64,000 nt of DNA from Microthrixaceae bacterium (GCA_023958095.1 JAMLGJ010000001.1:124001-188000); one strand, 5' to 3'. Counted from the first letter of the stretch, positions 49,087-57,469 are shown. Notes: generated by a model not told the origin, from the letters alone. Made by a program: numbers and translations.

Positions 49087-49218
49087 ATCACCCGGTGCGG
49101 GCGATGTCCGCTGGAGCAACCCCGTGTTGACTCATCGCGCCGGCCGAACACCGGCGCGCCGATGGAGGTGCGTCCGGCCGCGTTCGTGGTCCGAACGGGA
49201 CCGGAGGAAAGGACACCA

Positions 49219-49641
49219 ATGGGTACCAACCGAATCGTCGCAACCGGAGCAGCCGTCGCAGCCCTCGTGCTCGCAGGAACGGGCTGCAGCGACAGCCAAT
49301 CCGATGCTGTTAAGGCGGTGTGCGACGCACAGGACGAGGTGTCCTCGGCGGTGGCGAACCTGAAGTCCTTCGACCCGACGACCGACTCGACCGATGACCT
49401 CCAGAGCGATATCGACAGCCTCCAGGGCGCGGTGAGCGACCTCGACAGCGCCCGCTCCGACCTGGCCAGTGAGTACGTGGACAGCGTCGACTCCGCGTGG
49501 AGCGACCTGCAGGGCCAGATCCAGTCCCTCTCGGGCGATCCGGTCTCCGAGGCCGCTCCCGAGGCCGCCCAGGACATCGAGTCCGCAGTGGCCGCCTTCG
49601 AACAGAGCTGGGCCGACGCCGTTCAGGACGCGGATTGCTGA
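49219..49641 (+). CDS. Small helical lipoprotein
   Basis: 140-aa lipid-anchored extracytoplasmic protein. The lipobox is LVLAGTGC (Cys at about 24). The mature part is rich in Asp, Ser, Ala and Leu with heptad-like spacing (DDLQSDIDSLQGAVSDLDSA), so a coiled coil or helical bundle is likely; it ends with Cys. GGAGGAAAGG precedes the ATG at 49219, so the ATG at 49162 was rejected. No family is recognised. The membrane protein gene follows after 54 bp. Confidence 0.78.
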   Translation: MGTNRIVATGAAVAALVLAGTGCSDSQSDAVKAVCDAQDEVSSAVANLKSFDPTTDSTDDLQSDIDSLQGAVSDLDSARSDLASEYVDSVDSAWSDLQGQIQSLSGDPVSEAAPEAAQDIESAVAAFEQSWADAVQDADC

Positions 49642-49683
49642 TCGGCTTCCGGTCCGGTCCAGCACCACGGCGCTGCCAGCGGG

Positions 49684-49689
49684 GATAAT
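49684..49689 (+). promoter_or_regulatory. -10 element GATAAT, leaderless start of membrane protein gene
   Basis: GATAAT ends 6 nt before the ATG at 49696. Confidence 0.5.
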
Positions 49690-49695
49690 CACGAC

Positions 49696-51126
49696 ATGAG
49701 CGACGACACCGAGTCACCGGCTTCTCCTGCGGAGGAACCATCCACTTCTCCGGAGGAGGAACCATCCGGAGGAGAAGCCGGTCTGCGTGCCGAGCTCGCA
49801 GCGATGCGTGCCGAGCGCGACGAGGCACGCGCCGAGCTGGACGAGCTCCGCACGACCAAACCGTCTCGCCACATCCCGCGCCGCCTGCTGGCGGGCACCA
49901 TGGTGGTCATCTCCTGTGTGGCGTTCCTGACCGGCTCGATCGGCATCTGGGCGAGCCGGAGCTTCCTCGACACCGCAGTGTGGGTCGACCACGTCGGTCC
50001 GCTCGCCGAGGATCCGGACGTGCAGGAGGCCCTTGGCAACCGGATCACCACCGAGCTCATGATGGTGGTCGATCCCCAGACGCTGTTCGAGGAGGCTCTT
50101 CCCGAACGCGGCCAGATCCTCGCGGCGCCGCTGTCGGGCGCCGTCGAGGGGTTCGTCGGGGACCAGGTCGACAAGTTCGTCGCGAGTGACGCGTTCGCCA
50201 ACCTGTGGGTCGGGATCAACCGCGAGGCCCACCAAGCAGCGGTGAAGGTGCTGCGGGGGCAGTCCGAGGCCGTCGAGGCCGGTGACGACGCCGTGACGCT
50301 GAACCTGGTGCCGGTCATCAACCAGGTCCTCGCTGAGATAACCAGCGCATCGCCGGAGCTGTTCGGCCGCACGATCAACATCCCGGATGTCCAGATCGAC
50401 GAGGTGCCCTCCTCGGCGATCGACAAGATCAACGATGCCTTCGGCACGGACCTGCCCGACGACTTCGGGCAGATCACGATCTACGACGGCGGGACCCTCC
50501 AGGAGATCCAGGATGCGGTGGCACTGTTCGACCGGATCGTATGGGTCTCGGTGGTCGTGTTCGTACTGTCCACGATCGGGGCGTTCGCCGCTTCGGTGGA
50601 CCGGCGCCGCACCTTCTTCCAGCTCGCCATCCCAGCTGTGCTGATCCTGGTGCTTCTGCGCCGGGCCGCGATCAGGGCACAGGACCAGATCCTCCAGCTG
50701 GTGCCCTCCGACGGAAGCGTGCCCGCGGTGGAGGCCGTGACCGACGCCCTGCTCCAGGGCCTCTTCGACGGCACGCGTCTGGTGCTGTGGGCCCTCGTGG
50801 CGGCACTCGCGGTGGTGTGGATCACGGGCCCGGGTGCTCGAGCCACGGCCACACGCAGGCGCACCAGTGCCGCGGCATCGGCGGTGTCGGGTGCCGCAAG
50901 GGAACGAAGCAGCGATCCCGCAACCGTTGCCTGGCTCACCGCCCACCGCGACGCGCTCATGGTCGCAGGAGTCGTGGTGGCGGTGTTCCTGCTCGTGTGG
51001 TCCAGCCTCTCCTGGTTCGGGCTACTGGTGCTGCTGGCGCTGCTGGCTGCCTACGAGATCGCGCTGAACCGGATGACCGCCCAGCGCGGGGAACAGCCCG
51101 AGGAATCGGGGTCGGGTATCACCTAG
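49696..51126 (+). CDS. Membrane protein with N-terminal coiled coil, unknown function
   Basis: 476-aa protein. The first ~55 residues are acidic and then a short coiled coil (LRAELAAMRAERDEARAEL). A helix at about 64-86 is followed by an extracytoplasmic domain (about 88-275), then helices at about 278-300, 306-320, 350-375 and 415-445, and an acidic tail. The outside domain has repeated LxxxITxELMMVVDP-like helical segments of the kind found in actinobacterial membrane proteins of unknown role. It lies first in the plus-strand envelope cluster running to 57.5 kb and has its own -10. Confidence 0.75.
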   Translation: MSDDTESPASPAEEPSTSPEEEPSGGEAGLRAELAAMRAERDEARAELDELRTTKPSRHIPRRLLAGTMVVISCVAFLTGSIGIWASRSFLDTAVWVDHVGPLAEDPDVQEALGNRITTELMMVVDPQTLFEEALPERGQILAAPLSGAVEGFVGDQVDKFVASDAFANLWVGINREAHQAAVKVLRGQSEAVEAGDDAVTLNLVPVINQVLAEITSASPELFGRTINIPDVQIDEVPSSAIDKINDAFGTDLPDDFGQITIYDGGTLQEIQDAVALFDRIVWVSVVVFVLSTIGAFAASVDRRRTFFQLAIPAVLILVLLRRAAIRAQDQILQLVPSDGSVPAVEAVTDALLQGLFDGTRLVLWALVAALAVVWITGPGARATATRRRTSAAASAVSGAARERSSDPATVAWLTAHRDALMVAGVVVAVFLLVWSSLSWFGLLVLLALLAAYEIALNRMTAQRGEQPEESGSGIT

Positions 51127-51209
51127 AACGGGTGATGCCAAGGCTCGGTCCGGGACCCATCATCAGCACAACCGCTAGGGGCGCGCTCGCCCGGATCCCG
51201 GAGGTGAAC

Positions 51210-51413
51210 ATGTCGAAGCGCTACCTGCTCCGGGTCGGCGCATCGGCGAGTCCGTTCCTGGCTGCTGCCTTCCCCGAGTTCGATGTGGAACCCGAGGACG
51301 ACGGTCGCGCACGCATGGTGGGGTCCCTGGTCGACGACGCCGCCCTGCACGGCGCCCTGCAGCGGCTCCAGAACCTCCAGGTGGAACTGCTCGCGGTCAC
51401 CCGGCTCGAATGA
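51210..51413 (+). CDS. 67-aa conserved-type hypothetical protein coupled to SulP gene
   Basis: Small soluble protein with no signal peptide: an N-terminal MSKRYLLRVGAS, the middle AFPEFDVEPEDDGRARMVGSLVDDAA, and LHGALQRLQNLQVELLAVTRL. The order strand, variable loop, GxhxDxAALHGxLxxhxxLxhxLhxV is one I associate with small actinobacterial proteins of unknown function and may form a ferredoxin-like ACT-type fold. GGAGGTG lies 4 nt before the ATG. Its stop overlaps the SulP start (ATGA), so it is translated with the transporter and could regulate it. Confidence 0.72.
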   Translation: MSKRYLLRVGASASPFLAAAFPEFDVEPEDDGRARMVGSLVDDAALHGALQRLQNLQVELLAVTRLE

Positions 51414-53122
51414 CCCGGTTCCTGCCGATCGCCGAGTGGCTCCCGCGCTACGAGCGCGCTGCGCTGGTCCCCGACCTGCTCGCGGGGCTGACGGTATGGG
51501 CGCTGCTGGTCCCCGAGGCGATGGCGTATGCGGAGCTCGCGGGAATGCCCCCGGAGACTGGGCTGTACGCGGGCTTCGGAGCGTTGGTGGCCTACGCCCT
51601 GTTCAGCACCTCACGACAGGTCACGGTCGGACCCAGCTCCACCGTGGCGATCCTCTCGGCGGCAACCGTTGCTGCGGTGGCGGGAGACGCCGACCGGGTC
51701 CAGCTCTCGATCACCCTCGCCCTGCTGGTCGGGGTGGTCTTCATCGTGGCGGGCATCGCGAGGTTCGGCTTCGTGAGCGTGTTCCTCTCGCCTCCAGTGA
51801 TGGTCGGTTTCACATTCGGGCTCGGGGTGACCATCGCCGTCGGTCAGCTCGACAAGCTCCTCGGGATCGAGGCCGAGTCCGGCAACGTGGCCGAACAGGT
51901 GCTCTCGATCATTGGACACGTCGGGGATGCCGACGCCAGAACCGTGGTCATCGGTGCGTCGTCACTGGTGGCGCTCCTGGCGGCCCGTGCCCTGCTGGGC
52001 CACCGGATCCCGGTGGCCCTCGGCCTGGTGGCGCTGACCATCGCCCTGTCGGTCGCGTTCGGCTGGGAGGCCGACGGCGTGCACGTGGTCGGGGAGATCC
52101 CGGCGGAGGTGCCCTCGCTGACCACCCCCGAGGTGGGCCTGTCGGATGTCGGCGCGCTCGTGCCGGGCGCCATCGGGATCGTCTTGGTCGCGTTCGCCGA
52201 GGGGTACGGCGCAGCCCAGGGGATCGCTCGCCGCCACGGCTACCGCGTCGATCCGGACAGGGAGATGGTCGCGACCGGTGCCGCGAACCTCGGATCGGGT
52301 CTGCTCGGAGGCTTCACCGTCGACGGCAGCCTGTCCCGGTCGGCGGCTGCGGACGAGGCGGGAGCACGCACCCAGATGGCCATGTTGCTCTGCGCCGCGG
52401 CGGTCCTCGCAACGATCTGGGTGCTCACGCCGTTGTTCGAACCGCTGCCAGAGGCAGTGCTGGGCGCGATAGTGATCGCTGCGGTGACCGGGACCTTCCG
52501 GGTGGGCGAGATGCGGCGCATCCGCTCCATCCGCACCGGTGACTTCGCAGCCGCCCTCGTCGCGCTTCTGGGCGTGTGCCTGATCGGGATCCTGCCGGGT
52601 CTCGCGATCGCGGTGGGAATCTCCTTCGTGATGCTCGTGTACCGCGCCAGCCGGCCGAACATGCCCCGCCTCGGCATCGTGGAGGGCCAGCACGGCTACG
52701 TGGCGACGACCAACGAGGGCGCCGAGCAACCGACGGAGGTGGCGGTGCTGCGCCTGGACGCACCGCTGTTCTTCGCCAACGCGGAGGCCTTCGGCGACCG
52801 TGTCGCTGCGCTGCTCGCCGAGGAGCCGCGCCCCAGGGCGGTCGTGATCGACCTCGAGACGGTCAACTTCGTCGACACCGGCGGCGCCGACGCGCTCGGA
52901 GAGGTCGTCGCCCAGCTCCGGGCCGCGGGTACGGGCGTCGCCGTCGCCCGACTCAACGCCGAGGGGCGCGAGGTCCTCACCCGGGCGGGTGTCGCTGCTG
53001 CAATCGGCACCGAGGGCTTCCACCCCTCGGTCCAGGATGCCGTCCTTGCGCTGCGGGACCGACCCCATGGAGTCTCACTCTCCGAGGATGATGCGGGGCA
53101 CCCCGACCATGGTGAGGATTGA
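51410..53122 (+). CDS. SulP-family anion transporter with STAS domain
   Basis: Inner-membrane anion transporter (sulfate, bicarbonate or dicarboxylate are typical substrates), 570 aa. The membrane part (about 15-415) shows YAELAGMPPETGLYAGF, the SulP signature, GPSSTVAIL and VPGAIGIVLVAFAEGYG. A cytoplasmic STAS domain follows (about 440-555) with LFFANAEAFGDRV and VIDLETVNFVDTGGADAL; where regulatory STAS domains have a phospho-acceptor Ser/Thr, DTGG is present. The 67-aa gene overlaps its start. A sulfatase lies 4.5 kb downstream, but that does not establish sulfate as the substrate. Confidence 0.92.
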   Translation: MTRFLPIAEWLPRYERAALVPDLLAGLTVWALLVPEAMAYAELAGMPPETGLYAGFGALVAYALFSTSRQVTVGPSSTVAILSAATVAAVAGDADRVQLSITLALLVGVVFIVAGIARFGFVSVFLSPPVMVGFTFGLGVTIAVGQLDKLLGIEAESGNVAEQVLSIIGHVGDADARTVVIGASSLVALLAARALLGHRIPVALGLVALTIALSVAFGWEADGVHVVGEIPAEVPSLTTPEVGLSDVGALVPGAIGIVLVAFAEGYGAAQGIARRHGYRVDPDREMVATGAANLGSGLLGGFTVDGSLSRSAAADEAGARTQMAMLLCAAAVLATIWVLTPLFEPLPEAVLGAIVIAAVTGTFRVGEMRRIRSIRTGDFAAALVALLGVCLIGILPGLAIAVGISFVMLVYRASRPNMPRLGIVEGQHGYVATTNEGAEQPTEVAVLRLDAPLFFANAEAFGDRVAALLAEEPRPRAVVIDLETVNFVDTGGADALGEVVAQLRAAGTGVAVARLNAEGREVLTRAGVAAAIGTEGFHPSVQDAVLALRDRPHGVSLSEDDAGHPDHGED

Positions 53123-53153
53123 GCTGCGAGACACCCACGCAGGAGGATGACAG

Positions 53154-53627
53154 TTGAGTGACGAGATCGACGAGTTGGGGCCGGTCGACTACCTGGTGGT
53201 CGAGTTCCCTGCCGATCGCGCCGACTTCTCCGGGGCCATGGCGGAACAACTCCTGGCACTGGCCGACGCCGGGACGATCAGGGTGCTCGACCTGATCGTG
53301 CTGCGCAAGGACTCCGACGGCGGCGTCGAGGCCTACGAGATGGACGACATCCCCGAACTCGACGAGCTGCGCGGTCTCGAGGCCGACCTCGCGGAGCTGC
53401 TCGCCGAGGAGGACGTCGAGAACCTGGCTGCTGCCATCGATCCCGGATCCACCGCCGCCGTGCTCGTGTGGGAGAACGCGTGGGCCGCGCCGTTCGCCTC
53501 GTCGATCCGCCACTCGGGCGGACAGCTCGTCGCCACGGGGCGGATCCCGATCCAGGCCCTGGCCGCCCAGTTCGAGGCCGAGAACGACAGCCAGACCGAA
53601 CCCGCCACAACCGACGAAGGAGCCTGA
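53154..53627 (+). CDS. DUF6325 family protein
   Basis: 157-aa acidic protein of the DUF6325/DUF1269-like group. Blocks ELGPVDYLVVEFPADRADF, IRVLDLIVLRKDSDG and VLVWENAWAAPFASSIRHSGGQLVATGRIP are typical. The start is TTG, supported by AGGAGGA 6 nt upstream. A 57-aa basic protein gene follows after 1 bp, so the two are co-translated. Proteins of this group often lie beside SHOCT or small basic proteins and respond to stress in some actinobacteria; no biochemical function is known to me. Confidence 0.83.
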   Translation: MSDEIDELGPVDYLVVEFPADRADFSGAMAEQLLALADAGTIRVLDLIVLRKDSDGGVEAYEMDDIPELDELRGLEADLAELLAEEDVENLAAAIDPGSTAAVLVWENAWAAPFASSIRHSGGQLVATGRIPIQALAAQFEAENDSQTEPATTDEGA

Positions 53628-53628
53628 A

Positions 53629-53802
53629 ATGCCGTTGCGCCCAGCCCGCAGAGCCCGTCGCGGAGTCGTAGGACGCCCCGTCGCCCGCACTGCCGCAGTC
53701 GCCGGCACCGCTGCAGTTGCCGCCCACGGAGTCGCCCGTCGCGTAGATCGCCGCGACGACCGGCGCGACGACCGGCGCGACCGCCGACACGGTCGCCGCT
53801 GA
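53629..53802 (+). CDS. 57-aa Arg-rich small protein
   Basis: Short protein: MPLRPARRARRGVVGRPVA at the N-terminus, a hydrophobic Ala/Val stretch (about 20-35), then an Arg/Asp-repeat tail (DRRDDRRDDRRDRRHGRR-like). GAAGGAG lies 6 nt before the ATG, and the gene starts 1 bp after the DUF6325 stop. It could be a membrane-associated or nucleic-acid-binding peptide. A terminator-like hairpin follows its stop directly, which supports a real transcript end. Function unknown. Confidence 0.62.
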   Translation: MPLRPARRARRGVVGRPVARTAAVAGTAAVAAHGVARRVDRRDDRRDDRRDRRHGRR

Positions 53803-53845
53803 GTCGGGCGTCGCCCCACCCATCAGCAGCCGGCGACGGCCCGAC
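53803..53845 (+). terminator. Terminator hairpin after the small basic gene
   Basis: Left arm GTCGGGCGTCGCC (53803-53815) pairs with GGCGAC plus GCCCGAC (53832-53845) with one bulged G and a 16-nt loop. It starts at the base after the stop codon. No T run follows. Confidence 0.5.
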
Positions 53846-53887
53846 CGCTGTACGACGGCGAACGACCGGTCGGAGTCCTGCGAGGCC

Positions 53888-53893
53888 TAGGGT
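53888..53893 (+). promoter_or_regulatory. -10 element TAGGGT, leaderless start of pseudokinase/UPF0104 gene
   Basis: TAGGGT ends 6 nt before the GTG at 53900. Confidence 0.5.
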
Positions 53894-53899
53894 CGGGCC

Positions 53900-56326
53900 G
53901 TGGCGAACCCCCCGACCAGCGCGGCCCACCGCGGGATGCTGACGGCCCTGTCGGTGCACGGTTCCGGAGCACCGTTCTTCTCCTCACCTCGGGGTTCGAC
54001 CCGGGAGCGCAGTGTGTCCGACGGCGTGCTGCTCGTCCTGAGCGCGCTCGGTGCGGGCCTCATCGGCCTGGTGGCCATCCCTCCTTCGGGCTTCGAGTCG
54101 GCAGTCATCGGGCTGGTGGCCGCATTCCCGTCGTGGCTCGGCTTCGTGTGGCGCCTGGGAATCGCCATCCTCGTCGGATGGATCTTGGCCGTGGCCTACA
54201 TCGCCGCGGCCCGTGCCCGCTGGGACGTGCTGTTGGACGTCTGCGCCGCAGCAGTCCTCGGCCTCGGCCTGGCGTTGCTGGGAGCGCGGATTCTCGACGG
54301 CACATGGCCCGACCTCTCGGCGGTGCTGGTCGGGGGCAGGACTGGATCGGTTCCCCTGGCGACACTCGTGATGGCCTCGGCGGCCGGCTTCGCAGCAGCA
54401 CCCCACCTGGCGGTGCCATACCGCCGCTTCGGACGGATCGCCGTCGTGGCGGGCGTGGGCGGCGCGGTGATGCTCGATGCCACCACACCGACCGGTGGAA
54501 TCCTGAGCCTGCTGGTAGGGGGGTCGGCCGCTGCGCTCGTGCACGTCGTGTTGGGTTCCTCGGCGGGCCGACCGACCCTGGCGGAGGTCGCCGAGGCGAT
54601 GGTGGAACTCGGAACGGAGGTGGACGGACTCGCCGAGGGGCCCCACACCCGCGGAGGACCGCTGGTGACAACCGGGTTGGACCGATCCGGTGCGAAGGTG
54701 CGCATCAAGGTCTACGGACGCGACGCCCGCGACGCACAGTTGTTGTCCCGGGCGTGGCGCCTGCTGTGGATGAGGGGATCAGCTGTGGTTGCGCGGTCCC
54801 GGGAGCAGTACGTGGAACGGGAAGGCTTCGTCACGCTGCTCGCCCGGTCCCGCTCCCTGGCCGTGCCAGAGGTGGTCGTCGCCGGCCGCACCGGACGGGG
54901 CGATGCCCTGATCGCAGTGCGCGACGCCGCGAAGCCCCTGTCGGTGTGCGACCGCCCCAATGTGGAGGACTCCCTCCCCGCGATCTGGCAAAGTGTCGGG
55001 CAACTCCACGCAGCCGGGATGGTGCACGGCGCACTGGAACCTGATGCGTTCGGGTTGCGGCCCGACGGCGTCGTAGAGCTGCGCGACCTCGGCACGGCGG
55101 AGCTGGGCAACCACGAAGCAGCGAGGATCCGGGACCTGGCCCAGTTGGTGGCCGCCACGTCGGTGCTCGTTGGCATCGAGCGTGCGGTGGTCGCCGCCGG
55201 CGACGCTCTCGGCCCGGAGAACGTCGAAGAGGTGCTCCCCTACCTGCAGGCCGCCGCTCTCAGCACACCGCTGCGCCACGCGCTCAAGGACTCGGGGGTC
55301 GACTTCGAAGCCCTGCGCTCCGCGCTCGGCGCGGTCGTGGATGTCGAGGTACCCGAGCCGGTCGAGCTGCGGAGGGTCTCACCGCGCTCGATCGCCACCG
55401 CCGCCCTACTCGCACTGGTGGCATGGGGACTGATCACCCAGCTGAGCAGCATCGACTTCTCGGAGCTGTGGGACGAGATCCGAGGCGCCACACCCGGTTG
55501 GGTCGTCGCTGCCCTGGTCCTGGCGCAGTCCGTCTTCCTGCCCCAGGCCGTCGCAACCCGGGGCGCCACGCCGGTTCGTGTGCCCCTGGGTCCCGTCGCC
55601 ATGCTGCAGGCCTCGATCGCGTTCGTCGCTCTGGCAGTGCCATCCACCGCAGGCCGACTGGCCCTGGACATCCGGTTCTTCCAGCGCCAGGGACTGCCCG
55701 CCGGATCCGCGGTGTCCATCGCCGCCATCGACAGCTTCAGTGGCTTTCTCGTACAGGCCTCGCTCCTGTTGCTCACACTCGTGTTCGGCGTCGGCGAGGT
55801 GCACCTCGACTTCCAGCGGACCTCGCAGGGATCGTCGATCGACCTGACAACCGTGCTCGGGATCCTCGCCGTTCTCGCCGTGGTGCTGGGTGTGCTCGCG
55901 GTGGCAATGCGTCGCATACGGGAGCGCCTGGTCGCCCGGGTGCGCCCGGTGATCGCACAGGTGCGCCAGACGGCGGTCTCCCTGCGACAGCCCTCGAAGC
56001 TGCTCGAGCTCTTCGGTGGGAACCTGCTGACACAGCTGGTCTTCGCTGCGACGCTCGGTCTCTGCCTCAGGGCCTTCGGTGGGGACCTCGACCTGGCGAC
56101 CCTTGTGGTCGTCTACGTGGCCGCAGCGTTGTTCGGCGGATTCATGCCCGTACCCGGCGGAATCGGCGTCATGGAGGCAGCCCTCATGACCGGGCTGATC
56201 GCGGCCGGGGTGTCCGCGGCCACTGCGTCGGCGACCGCGTTGCTGTTCCGCGCGGTCACCTTCTACCTGCCGCCGTTGTGGGGATGGCTGGCCATGGGGT
56301 GGCTCCGACGTCGCGACTACCTCTGA
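53900..56326 (+). CDS. Pseudokinase / UPF0104 (LPG-synthase TM) membrane fusion
   Basis: 808-aa protein of three parts. The N-terminus has about six membrane helices (43-62, 66-86, 88-103, 108-130, 150-172, 178-215). A cytoplasmic kinase-like domain follows (about 240-480): a candidate beta-3 Lys is K270 in VRIKVYG, but the catalytic loop reads HGALEPDAF (376-384) with no HRD Asp and the DFG position is RDLG, so it looks like a pseudokinase. The C-terminus (about 500-805) is a UPF0104/LPG_synthase_TM domain with about eight helices, including PVPGGIGVMEAALMTGL. UPF0104 domains move or flip lipids in MprF-type proteins. Regulation of a flippase by the kinase-like part is inference. Confidence 0.82.
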   Translation: MANPPTSAAHRGMLTALSVHGSGAPFFSSPRGSTRERSVSDGVLLVLSALGAGLIGLVAIPPSGFESAVIGLVAAFPSWLGFVWRLGIAILVGWILAVAYIAAARARWDVLLDVCAAAVLGLGLALLGARILDGTWPDLSAVLVGGRTGSVPLATLVMASAAGFAAAPHLAVPYRRFGRIAVVAGVGGAVMLDATTPTGGILSLLVGGSAAALVHVVLGSSAGRPTLAEVAEAMVELGTEVDGLAEGPHTRGGPLVTTGLDRSGAKVRIKVYGRDARDAQLLSRAWRLLWMRGSAVVARSREQYVEREGFVTLLARSRSLAVPEVVVAGRTGRGDALIAVRDAAKPLSVCDRPNVEDSLPAIWQSVGQLHAAGMVHGALEPDAFGLRPDGVVELRDLGTAELGNHEAARIRDLAQLVAATSVLVGIERAVVAAGDALGPENVEEVLPYLQAAALSTPLRHALKDSGVDFEALRSALGAVVDVEVPEPVELRRVSPRSIATAALLALVAWGLITQLSSIDFSELWDEIRGATPGWVVAALVLAQSVFLPQAVATRGATPVRVPLGPVAMLQASIAFVALAVPSTAGRLALDIRFFQRQGLPAGSAVSIAAIDSFSGFLVQASLLLLTLVFGVGEVHLDFQRTSQGSSIDLTTVLGILAVLAVVLGVLAVAMRRIRERLVARVRPVIAQVRQTAVSLRQPSKLLELFGGNLLTQLVFAATLGLCLRAFGGDLDLATLVVVYVAAALFGGFMPVPGGIGVMEAALMTGLIAAGVSAATASATALLFRAVTFYLPPLWGWLAMGWLRRRDYL

Positions 56327-56362
56327 TCCGTACCGAAGCGCGGTGGGAATCGCCGCTGCGGA

Positions 56363-56391
56363 CGAATCACCCGGTGCTGGCGAATCACCCG
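56363..56391. repeat. Direct repeat upstream of DUF7144 gene
   Basis: CGAATCACCCG occurs at 56363-56373 and 56381-56391, an 18-bp period. It lies between the UPF0104 gene and the DUF7144 promoter and could be an activator site. Confidence 0.45.
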
Positions 56392-56416
56392 TGGCGGAGG
56401 ATGACCTCGAAGGCGG

Positions 56417-56429
56417 CCGTACGTACGGT
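56417..56429 (+). promoter_or_regulatory. 12-bp palindrome overlapping -10 of DUF7144 gene
   Basis: The perfect palindrome CCGTACGTACGG (56417-56428) overlaps the hexamer TACGGT (56424-56429), a -10 candidate 39 bp before the ATG at 56468. A regulator bound here would block this promoter. Confidence 0.4.
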
Positions 56430-56467
56430 GCTGAGAGTTCATGCCAAACCACACGAAGGGGATCACC

Positions 56468-56866
56468 ATGAGCGACACCTACCAGGAGCCGACGGGCTGG
56501 ACCGGATGGATCGCATTCGCCGGCATCATGATGCTGATCGGGGGCTCGCTGGCCTTCGCACAGGGTCTCGTCGCCGCCATCAACGACGAGTGGGTCGTCT
56601 GGGGCCAACGAGCGAACCTCTACCTGGACCTCTCAGCCTGGGGCTGGATCCACATGCTGGTGGGTGTGATCGTCTTCCTCGCCGGACTCGGGGTGTTCTC
56701 CGGCAACGTGCTCGCCCGAACGGTCGGGGTGATCGTCGCCTCGCTCAGCCTCGTGGCCAACTTCCTGTGGCTTCCCGCCTATCCGCTGTGGGCGATCATC
56801 ATCATCACGATCGATGCCCTGGTCATCTGGGCACTCACCGCCCACGGGGCGGAGATGCGTTCCTGA
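56468..56866 (+). CDS. DUF7144 family membrane protein
   Basis: 132-aa membrane protein with four helices (about 14-36, 50-72, 78-97, 100-122). GWTGWIAFAGIMMLIGG near the N-terminus and AWGWIHMLVGVIVFLAGLGVF are typical of DUF7144. AAGGGGA lies 6 nt before the ATG at 56468; the ATG at 56441 lacks such a site. The DUF1269 gene follows after 78 bp. Both are small envelope proteins of unknown function. Confidence 0.83.
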   Translation: MSDTYQEPTGWTGWIAFAGIMMLIGGSLAFAQGLVAAINDEWVVWGQRANLYLDLSAWGWIHMLVGVIVFLAGLGVFSGNVLARTVGVIVASLSLVANFLWLPAYPLWAIIIITIDALVIWALTAHGAEMRS

Positions 56867-56944
56867 CCGGCGGAGCCCAACAGGCACGCCGAACCCGCAC
56901 GGCGGGAACCTCACAGGACAGGACCCAAAGACACAGGAGTAGCC

Positions 56945-57469
56945 ATGCCCCTCGACACCTTCTTCGCCTACCTCGGCACGTACTCGGACCTCGATGATGC
57001 GTTGGCCGACTACGCGGCGGTCAAGACACTCCACACCGAGTTGGACCTGATAGACGCCTACGACGCAGCGGTCATCGAACGTCGCGACGACGGCAAGGTC
57101 AGGATCGTCAAGAAGCACGAGACACCGACTCGCGCAGGGGGAGTTCTCGGCGGTGGGGTCGGCCTCGCCACGGGCCTCGTGATCGCTCTGTTCCCGGCCG
57201 CGGCCATCGGAACCGGTCTGCTGGCCGGTACGACCGCTGCGGGCGCAGCCCTCGGTGCCGTGGCCGGACACGCCGCTGCGGGCATGAGCCGCAAGGACCT
57301 CAAGGAAGCGGGCGAGCAGCTCGACGAGGGAACCGCAGCCCTGGTGGTCGTCGGAGCGTCCGACATGGCCTCGAAGATCGAGAGCGCCATGGCCAAGGCC
57401 GAGAAGGTCGAGACCAAGCAGCTCGAGGCCGACCAGGACGCGATCGAGGCCGACGCCCGCGAGGCCTGA
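56945..57469 (+). CDS. DUF1269 family membrane-associated protein
   Basis: 174-aa protein. An N-terminal soluble part (about 1-55), a glycine-rich double hydrophobic stretch (about 62-105, GGVLGGGVGLATGLVIALFP and GAALGAVAGHAAAG) and a C-terminal helical part (LDEGTAALVVVGASDMASKIE) give the DUF1269 layout. AGGAG lies 6 nt before the ATG. A strong terminator follows 18 bp after the stop. A second DUF1269 gene is at 62963, but the two proteins share little beyond layout. Confidence 0.82.
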   Translation: MPLDTFFAYLGTYSDLDDALADYAAVKTLHTELDLIDAYDAAVIERRDDGKVRIVKKHETPTRAGGVLGGGVGLATGLVIALFPAAAIGTGLLAGTTAAGAALGAVAGHAAAGMSRKDLKEAGEQLDEGTAALVVVGASDMASKIESAMAKAEKVETKQLEADQDAIEADAREA

